NCBI GenBank assembly: GCA_022360535.1 | Contig: JAKSCP010000076.1 | Location: forward strand, 1-10,029 | DNA length: 10,029 nt | Origin: Pseudomonadales bacterium | Lineage (GTDB): Bacteria > Pseudomonadota > Gammaproteobacteria > Pseudomonadales > Pseudohongiellaceae | Direction: 5' to 3' | Shown: in pieces, positions 5,687-10,029 of the stretch | Numbering within the stretch: the stretch's first letter is position 1 | Layout of the letters: each line of letters opens with the position of its first letter | Position numbers and translations under genes: made by a program | The notes under the pieces: generated by a model | What the model was told of the DNA's origin: nothing | Seen by the model: the letters and a program-made list of their open reading frames with translations, nothing else | Database searches by the model: none

Positions 5687-7317
5687 TCGAGGCCAAAGGT
5701 ATAGACCACGTTGCCCGAAGCTATGGTTACGTATTGTTCACCGTCTATAGAGAAGGTCATAGGAGCGGCGTGAACGCGGCGCCCCAATGAGATGTTCCAC
5801 AACTCTCGCCCGGTTTCTGCATCCAGGGCGAAGAAATAGCCATCGGCGCTGCCGGTAAATACGAGTCCTCCAGCTGTTGTTGTTATGCCTGCCGAAGATC
5901 TTGGCATAATGGGAAATTCCCATTCAATCTCTGCCGTGGTCGGATCGATGGCGCGGATTGCGCTGTGAAATGCGTCCATGGGTTGGGTATAGCGGCCGCC
6001 ACCGCCGGTAAAGCGTTCACCTTCCTCGTAGTCTTCATCCCGTTTGAAGAATTCCTGTTCGCCATCGAATGAAGTGACGTAGAACAGTCCTGTATCCTGA
6101 CTGTAGCCTGGTGAATACCAATTGGTCGCGCCGACGATCGGAGGTGACACCATGATGCCTTCATAGGTGGGAGCCATGCCCGGTACCCTAATGGGAGCAC
6201 CGGTTACTGGATCGAGCCCTTCCGCCCATGTCACAGAGGCAAATGGTTTACCAAACAGAAACTGACCGTTGCGACGATCCAGGGTATAGAAAAAGCCATT
6301 GCGGTTTGCCCATAGCATGGCAGGCACTTCTTCACCGTCGATTTCGATGTCCGCCAGAATGGGAATCTGGATCGAGTCATAGTCGTGAACATCGTGTGGA
6401 GTAAATTGGAAATACCATTCCAGCTCGCCGGTGTCGCCATCCAGGGCAACTACAGAATCCGAATACAGGTTGTCTCCCAGGCGTACGTCACCGTTCCAGT
6501 CCGGCCCCGGGTTGCCTGTTCCCCAATAAATCTGGTTCAGCTCAGGATCATAGGAACCTGTAATCCAGGTTGCAGCACCACCGGTTTTCCATGAATCGTC
6601 TGACCAGGTGTCGTTGCCAAATTCACCAGGGCCAGGTATCACATATTGACGCCATTCCAATTCGCCAGTCGCGGGATCATAGGCATCGATAAAGCCCCGA
6701 ATACCAAATTCACCTCCGGCGATACCAGTAACCACTTTGTCCTTAACGATAAGCGGAGCGGCTGTCTTGCTGTAGCCAGAATCGTAGGGCGCAACTTCAA
6801 CGTCCCACAATAAATTACCTGTGCGCGCATCAATCGCGACGAGATGTGCGTCCAACGTGGACATAAACAGAGTTTCCCCCAGAATCGCTACGCCACGATT
6901 GTTGCGTCCACAGCAAATCCGCAGGTCATCGGGCATCTCATGGTCATAGCGCCAGTACTCCCGGCCAGTGCGGGCATCGACGGCAACCACGTTGCTGGGT
7001 GCTTCGGTGATAAACATGATGCCGTCCACTACCAGTGGAACAGTTTCAGCGCGATCAATTACCGGAATCTGATACGCCCATTTCATTTCCAGTTGGTCAA
7101 CGTTGTCGGTATTGATCTGATCCAGCAGGCTGTAACGCTGGCTGTCCAATGTGCCGGAATACATTAACCAGTTGTTGGGCTCGTTGCGTGCGTCGACCAA
7201 ACGTTCCCAGGTGATAGGGGAGAAGGCAGGCGTTATGACAGTGGAAAATTGATCTTCCTGGGCGAACAGTGGGTTCAGGCAGGCAAGGCCCAGAACAGTG
7301 CAGATGATTCTTTTCAT
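5680..7317 (-). CDS. PQQ-dependent alcohol/methanol dehydrogenase-type quinoprotein with lanthanide-type Asp pair
   Basis: A 545-residue periplasmic quinoprotein with a signal peptide (MKRIICTVLGLACLNPLFAQ, cleavage near residue 19) and an eight-bladed propeller lacking a fused heme domain. The vicinal cysteines Cys135-Cys136 (RICCGRNNRG) form the disulfide ring over PQQ in this family. Expected metal and PQQ ligands are Glu203 (GGEFGIRGF), Asn269 (GTGNPGPDW) and catalytic Asp312. Trp251 matches the PQQ-floor Trp243 of methanol dehydrogenase, and Arg339 matches its Arg331. Asp314, two residues after the catalytic Asp (HDYDS), is the extra acid found in lanthanide-dependent XoxF and PedH, where calcium enzymes have Ala or Ser. 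Substrate is probably an alcohol; which one is unknown. The start overlaps the cytochrome stop as ATGA, indicating translational coupling and that the cytochrome is the likely electron acceptor. Confidence 0.93.
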   Translation of the reverse strand: MKRIICTVLGLACLNPLFAQEDQFSTVITPAFSPITWERLVDARNEPNNWLMYSGTLDSQRYSLLDQINTDNVDQLEMKWAYQIPVIDRAETVPLVVDGIMFITEAPSNVVAVDARTGREYWRYDHEMPDDLRICCGRNNRGVAILGETLFMSTLDAHLVAIDARTGNLLWDVEVAPYDSGYSKTAAPLIVKDKVVTGIAGGEFGIRGFIDAYDPATGELEWRQYVIPGPGEFGNDTWSDDSWKTGGAATWITGSYDPELNQIYWGTGNPGPDWNGDVRLGDNLYSDSVVALDGDTGELEWYFQFTPHDVHDYDSIQIPILADIEIDGEEVPAMLWANRNGFFYTLDRRNGQFLFGKPFASVTWAEGLDPVTGAPIRVPGMAPTYEGIMVSPPIVGATNWYSPGYSQDTGLFYVTSFDGEQEFFKRDEDYEEGERFTGGGGRYTQPMDAFHSAIRAIDPTTAEIEWEFPIMPRSSAGITTTAGGLVFTGSADGYFFALDAETGRELWNISLGRRVHAAPMTFSIDGEQYVTIASGNVVYTFGLDD

Positions 7318-8147
7318 TGGGATAGTACCTCGCGGCGTAAGGAGAACAAATAGGCAACCAGATCATCGAGTTCGCTATCGCTGAGCTCTCCTTCGTAACT
7401 GGGCATGGTGGATGCTTCCACCCGTTGGTAATTTTGAACCTGGCTTTTGCGGAATGACCAGAGGTTTTCATCTTGATCCATGATGCGCAACGCGAAGCTG
7501 TCTTCTCCCATGCGAAACCCTTCCCGTTGTTCACCGTCTGGACCGGTCACACGCACTGTCCACCAGCGAGGTGCAACTTCTTCGTGGGGGTTAGTCATGG
7601 CAATCAGTAGATCTTCCGGTGTATTGTCTTCGCCGATTCGGGAAAGATCAGGGCCCATGCGACCACCAGCGCCATTCACCATATGGCAACTGGTGCAATC
7701 GCCTTTGCCTGTAAACAGACTGGCGCCACGATCAGCATCGCCATCGAGTACCACGGAACTGGGGTCATAGCGTAAAGAGTCGATGTAAGCCACCAGTTGC
7801 CATACAGTGGCGTCCGGCACATCGGGTGCAACAGGTAACATGGCCGTGCCCTGCACACCGTTGCGTATCACATTGAAGATACCCACATCGGTGCTGGCAT
7901 TACGTAGCCGGCCGGTCAAATTAGGTCCGCCGGCTTCATCATTGCCTGTAGCATCGAAGCCATGGCAGCGGGAGCATTGGCGCTCGAAATAGCGTTCGCC
8001 CATGCGAATGTCCACGGCAGTGTTGTAAAGATTGCCTGCATCTTCGGCGGTGCTGTGTGGGGTGAGCTGCATTGCACCAGCAATGACGAATGCGCTCAGC
8101 GTCGCCAGCAATTTAGAACGTAGCGATGGAATAGAGCTAACTTTCAT
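7314..8147 (-). CDS. Diheme cytochrome c, electron partner of the PQQ dehydrogenase
   Basis: A 277-residue exported cytochrome with two c-type heme sites. A signal peptide (basic start, hydrophobic core at about 13-26) is followed by an ordinary cytochrome c domain (about 45-125) with Cys58-Ser-Arg-Cys61-His62 and a likely axial Met103 (AMLP). The second domain (about 135-275) has Cys151-Thr-Ser-Cys154-His155 followed by GAGGRMGPDLSRIG and a late STMPSYEGELSDSELDDLVAYL with likely axial Met248. That layout, with a long beta-rich insert between CxxCH and the Met, resembles the Pirellula/Verrucomicrobium-type heme-binding domain. It probably takes electrons from the PQQ enzyme, whose ATG overlaps its stop, and passes them to the respiratory chain. 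ATG at 8147 is preferred over the in-frame GTG at 8153, because GAGGAG (8158-8153) is then 5 nt upstream. Confidence 0.93.
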   Translation of the reverse strand: MKVSSIPSLRSKLLATLSAFVIAGAMQLTPHSTAEDAGNLYNTAVDIRMGERYFERQCSRCHGFDATGNDEAGGPNLTGRLRNASTDVGIFNVIRNGVQGTAMLPVAPDVPDATVWQLVAYIDSLRYDPSSVVLDGDADRGASLFTGKGDCTSCHMVNGAGGRMGPDLSRIGEDNTPEDLLIAMTNPHEEVAPRWWTVRVTGPDGEQREGFRMGEDSFALRIMDQDENLWSFRKSQVQNYQRVEASTMPSYEGELSDSELDDLVAYLFSLRREVLSQ

Positions 8148-8221
8148 ACTCACTCCTCTGTTGTTATTTTGGTGGTGAGAATGGTCAGAGCAGCCCGTAA
8201 AGTCAGGGCTTCAAGAGCCTT

Positions 8222-8249
8222 AGTGTATCACCCGTCGATTCGGATGCAA
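8222..8249 (-). promoter_or_regulatory. Candidate extended -10 promoter for the cytochrome-dehydrogenase operon
   Basis: On the minus strand, TTGCAT (8249-8244) is followed after 16 bp by TACACT (8227-8222), preceded by TG in the extended -10 position (TGATACACT). This would start transcription near 8215, giving a leader of about 70 nt before the cytochrome ATG. The leader holds short complementary elements, AGGCT/AGCCC/GGGCT (8192-8220), of uncertain meaning. Match quality is moderate (four of six bases in each hexamer). Confidence 0.35.
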
Positions 8250-8293
8250 TGGAGCTGAACAGGTAGTATTAGCCTTTTATCCGTGCTTTGCGA

Positions 8294-8839
8294 TCACACC
8301 ATTACAAAAGCGGTCAACAACAAGAAATAGGCAAGCCCCAGGCTGTAATGCAGTTTTCGGTTATCGCTGACCAGCGGCGGTATCAGCAGGATCAGAGCGG
8401 TTGCGCGAATGATATTCTCTGGGTCAGCAATAGGAATCTGCAGAATGAAAATGTCAGCAGTAATCAGCGACGACACCATCACCATCGCTAAGCCAAAAAA
8501 CACGCGATGGTGCTTGAAGTAAAACTCTTCGAGGTCCAAATCTGCAGGTATTTGTCGACCCGGCAACATGATCAATGCGCCAATCACCAGTGCCGCTGTC
8601 TCAACCAGGATATGGATGAGGTCGAACATCGACCAGTCGGTGATCACACTGAACTGCCAGAATCCCCACCAGAACTGCACCATTAGCAGCATGATGAAGA
8701 CTGACCAAAACAGGTGCAGGGCTGAGAACTGGATACGCTCCCGCTGCTGAATCATTCTGGCCCAACAAATCATAATTTCGCCCATGCCCAGGGCCAGCAC
8801 GATAGAAACGAGAACCGAAACGTATTCAAATTGGGACAT
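8294..8839 (-). CDS. Six-helix membrane protein of unknown function
   Basis: A 181-residue integral membrane protein with about six hydrophobic helices, near residues 5-24, 39-60, 73-93, 111-133, 141-156 and 163-181. The N-terminus (MSQFEYVSVLVSIVLALG) resembles that of widespread uncharacterised bacterial membrane proteins, but I cannot assign a function. Aromatic residues are dense in helix 2 (QFWWGFWQF, about 55-63). An acidic loop, DLDLEEFYFKHHR (about 100-112), separates helices 3 and 4. It lies 23 bp downstream of the acetyltransferase gene on the same strand, so the two are probably one transcript. AGGG about eight bases before the ATG is an acceptable ribosome binding site. The gene ends about 45 bp before the presumed promoter of the cytochrome operon, with no clear terminator between them, so some read-through is possible. 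Confidence 0.78.
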   Translation of the reverse strand: MSQFEYVSVLVSIVLALGMGEIMICWARMIQQRERIQFSALHLFWSVFIMLLMVQFWWGFWQFSVITDWSMFDLIHILVETAALVIGALIMLPGRQIPADLDLEEFYFKHHRVFFGLAMVMVSSLITADIFILQIPIADPENIIRATALILLIPPLVSDNRKLHYSLGLAYFLLLTAFVMV

Positions 8840-8862
8840 AAGGTACCCTGAGCGAGTCGGGA

Positions 8863-9396
8863 CTAAAGAGAATAGTTCTCCTTTCTTAATTCGAATACAA
8901 CGTAGTCGAATTTCACATCACCATGCATGCGAAAAAACTCTCCCTCGCGTTTTACTCCGCCAATTTTTTTCACCGCTTTCTGGGAACGCATATTGTCAGA
9001 GCCAACCCAGAACAACACGGTATCAACAAAAGTAAAGGCATGTTCCAGCATCAGCTTCTTAACTTCTTTGTTGTAACTGCCGCCCCAATAGCTGCGCCCC
9101 AGGAAAGTCCAGCCGATTTCGATTTCACTCCGCTCAACATCGAAGTCGTTGTAGCGACTGGACCCAATCAATGTACCTGATTCCCGGTCGACGAAAGTAA
9201 ATGCGCTGCCACACCTGATGGCATCATCGAAGAAAGCCCGAAATTGTTCTTCCTGATAACGATCAGTTGCAGGGTGTTGCTCCCAGACCAGAGGGTCGCT
9301 TGCTACCGCGAACAGGCCAGGCCAGTCCTCTTCGGTAATTGGGCGAACCGTGAGCCGAGGGCCTTCAAGGGTAGGTTGTAGATCGGGGTTGGACAT
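8863..9396 (-). CDS. GNAT N-acetyltransferase, RimJ/RimL-like
   Basis: A 177-residue cytoplasmic acetyltransferase covering one full GNAT fold of the RimJ/RimL (Acetyltransf_3) type. It begins with the typical first strand LEGPRLTVRPITEEDW (about 10-25), followed by IGSSRYND (77-84). The acetyl-CoA-binding motif A region is EIGWTFLGRSYWGGSYN (93-109), a common variant of the R-x-x-G-x-G loop. The SDNMRSQKAVKKIGGVKREG segment (133-152) is motif B, in which Asn135 and Ser138 are the conserved cap residues. Family members acetylate N-terminal or side-chain amines of ribosomal proteins or small molecules; the specific acceptor cannot be told. AGGA seven bases before the ATG supports the start. 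It heads a minus-strand pair with the six-helix membrane protein and is divergent from the small DUF2834-like gene. Confidence 0.92.
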   Translation of the reverse strand: MSNPDLQPTLEGPRLTVRPITEEDWPGLFAVASDPLVWEQHPATDRYQEEQFRAFFDDAIRCGSAFTFVDRESGTLIGSSRYNDFDVERSEIEIGWTFLGRSYWGGSYNKEVKKLMLEHAFTFVDTVLFWVGSDNMRSQKAVKKIGGVKREGEFFRMHGDVKFDYVVFELRKENYSL

Positions 9397-9422
9397 GCCG
9401 CTTTCCTTGTCTTGTTTGAATC

Positions 9423-9439
9423 ATTACCTGGAAGGTAAT
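9423..9439. promoter_or_regulatory. 17-bp palindrome between divergent genes (candidate operator)
   Basis: ATTACCTGGAAGGTAAT is a perfect inverted repeat with 7-bp arms around a 3-nt centre. ATC and GAT continue the symmetry on either side with one extra base on the right. It lies 26 bp before the acetyltransferase ATG and about 100 bp before the small membrane protein gene. A repressor bound here would most directly cover the acetyltransferase promoter region. No regulator gene is adjacent, so the cognate protein is unknown. Confidence 0.4.
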
Positions 9440-9537
9440 TGATAGCATAACCCGCTCGACGCAAGATGGCGCCGATGGACGTTAATTGAAAGATAAATGA
9501 AGGCTCACCAATGCTGTTTGTTCATGGAGAAACTGTC

Positions 9538-9864
9538 ATGAAGCACCAGAAAACACTCGCTATTATACTCTTAATCCCTTTCTCACTGCTCAGCATCTAC
9601 GCGGTGCTGGAAGTAGGCTATTTCGGCATTTTTGATTATCACCGGCACAGCCCTGCTGGGTGGCAGGTTTTTACTGACCTCGTCATCGCACTGGTTCTGG
9701 TGCTTACCTGGATGATTCCTCAGGCCAAACGGGAAGGGCGTAATCCCTGGCCTTGGGTAGGCATCACGCTCTTCCTTGGGTCTATCGGACCACTGCTGTA
9801 TCTCGCCACTGCGAAGTCGGCAGGCAAGGTGGATGCAGAAGCATTATCAGTCTCGGCTGGTTAG
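9538..9864 (+). CDS. Small three-helix membrane protein, DUF2834-like
   Basis: A 108-residue membrane protein with hydrophobic helices near residues 6-27, 43-60 and 71-92. A basic cytoplasmic-type loop, PQAKREGRNPWPW (61-73), lies between the last two. The pattern of a short first helix, GYFGIF, WQVFTDLVIALVLVLTW, then RNPWPWVGITLFLGSIGPLLYL matches small bacterial proteins often labelled DUF2834. Function is unknown and the match is from memory of the pattern. ATG at 9538 has GGAGA seven bases upstream. An in-frame ATG at 9511 with AAGG seven bases upstream would add nine residues and cannot be excluded. It is divergent from the acetyltransferase, and its stop lies one base from the stop of the converging VOC gene. 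Confidence 0.75.
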   Translation: MKHQKTLAIILLIPFSLLSIYAVLEVGYFGIFDYHRHSPAGWQVFTDLVIALVLVLTWMIPQAKREGRNPWPWVGITLFLGSIGPLLYLATAKSAGKVDAEALSVSAG

Positions 9865-9865
9865 C

Positions 9866-10029
9866 CTAAGCATTGTATTGAATGAGATCCCACAGGTTGC
9901 CGTAGAGATCGGCGAATACGGCAACCGTTCCGTAGTGGTGTTCTTGAGGTCCACGTACAAACCTCACGCCGTTTTCCGTATAGCGATTATAGTCTCGCCA
10001 GAAATCATCAGTTTTTAGGAACAGAAATA
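9866..10029 (-). CDS. VOC-family (glyoxalase/bleomycin-resistance fold) protein, C-terminal end only
   Basis: The last 53 residues of a minus-strand gene whose start lies beyond the right edge. The readable tail contains FLKTDDFWRDYNRYTENGV, then VRFVRGPQEHHYGTVAVF and ADLYGNLWDLIQYNA before the TAG stop. These are the end of the second beta-alpha-beta-beta-beta module of vicinal-oxygen-chelate proteins. The YGTVAVFADLYGNLWDLIQ ending is characteristic of glyoxalase-like members of about 120-140 residues. The metal ligands and the substrate cannot be judged from the tail. The stop lies one base from that of the small plus-strand membrane protein gene, so the two genes meet tail to tail with no room for a terminator between them. 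Confidence 0.82.
   Translation of the reverse strand, partial: FLFLKTDDFWRDYNRYTENGVRFVRGPQEHHYGTVAVFADLYGNLWDLIQYNA

Noticed and set aside
7097..7534. A 145-codon minus-strand open frame over the cytochrome/dehydrogenase junction
   Set aside because: It is an out-of-frame shadow of two strongly supported coding sequences and contains no coherent motif.
8192..8220. AGCCC/GGGCT/AGCCT elements as an attenuator or riboswitch in the cytochrome leader
   Set aside because: The arms are only four to five base pairs and part of the element may lie upstream of the predicted transcription start; too weak to call.
1..10029. Mobile elements, CRISPR arrays, tRNA or rRNA genes
   Set aside because: No transposase-like frame, terminal repeats, regularly spaced repeat-spacer units or RNA gene signatures were seen on either strand.

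Overview
The window is chromosomal DNA from a Gram-negative aerobe, most likely a gammaproteobacterium, possibly marine. This is inferred from moderate GC, purple-bacterial style PQQ dehydrogenases and c-type cytochromes with Sec signal peptides, and a membrane LytTR regulator. No rRNA, tRNA, mobile element or CRISPR array was seen, and no marker gene fixes the taxon.

Left part (1-2096): a minus-strand pair encodes an AhpD-like peroxidase-related enzyme and a small ABM-domain (quinol monooxygenase-like) protein. They are divergent from a plus-strand short-chain dehydrogenase of the retinol-dehydrogenase type. The shared intergenic region holds a perfect 8-bp inverted repeat. Together they look like a small redox or quinone/carbonyl housekeeping module; the actual substrates are unknown.

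Centre (2203-8147): an unrecognised small membrane protein is followed by a membrane-anchored LytTR regulator. Next comes a periplasmic PQQ dehydrogenase of the glucose-dehydrogenase (mGDH) type. Converging on it from the right is a minus-strand operon: a diheme cytochrome c followed, with an ATGA overlap, by a second PQQ dehydrogenase of the methanol/alcohol-dehydrogenase type. The second enzyme has the vicinal Cys-Cys pair and an Asp-x-Asp active-site motif associated with lanthanide dependence. A strong bidirectional terminator separates the two PQQ genes. Between the LytTR gene and the mGDH-type gene lie two identical 9-bp direct repeats (TTTCGTCCC) spaced exactly 21 bp apart. This is the geometry LytTR regulators recognise, and the sequence contains the TTCGTC core of the AlgR site. 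The working model is a locus for periplasmic oxidation of sugars and/or alcohols, with electrons passed to cytochrome c, and with the LytTR protein as a candidate local regulator. No PQQ biosynthesis or cytochrome maturation genes are present here.

Right part (8294-10029): a minus-strand pair encodes a RimJ/RimL-type acetyltransferase and a six-helix membrane protein. A divergent plus-strand gene encodes a small DUF2834-like membrane protein, with a 17-bp palindrome in the shared promoter region. The 3' end of a VOC/glyoxalase-fold gene runs off the right edge. There is no gene-free stretch longer than 300 bases; the largest gaps are about 140-170 bp.
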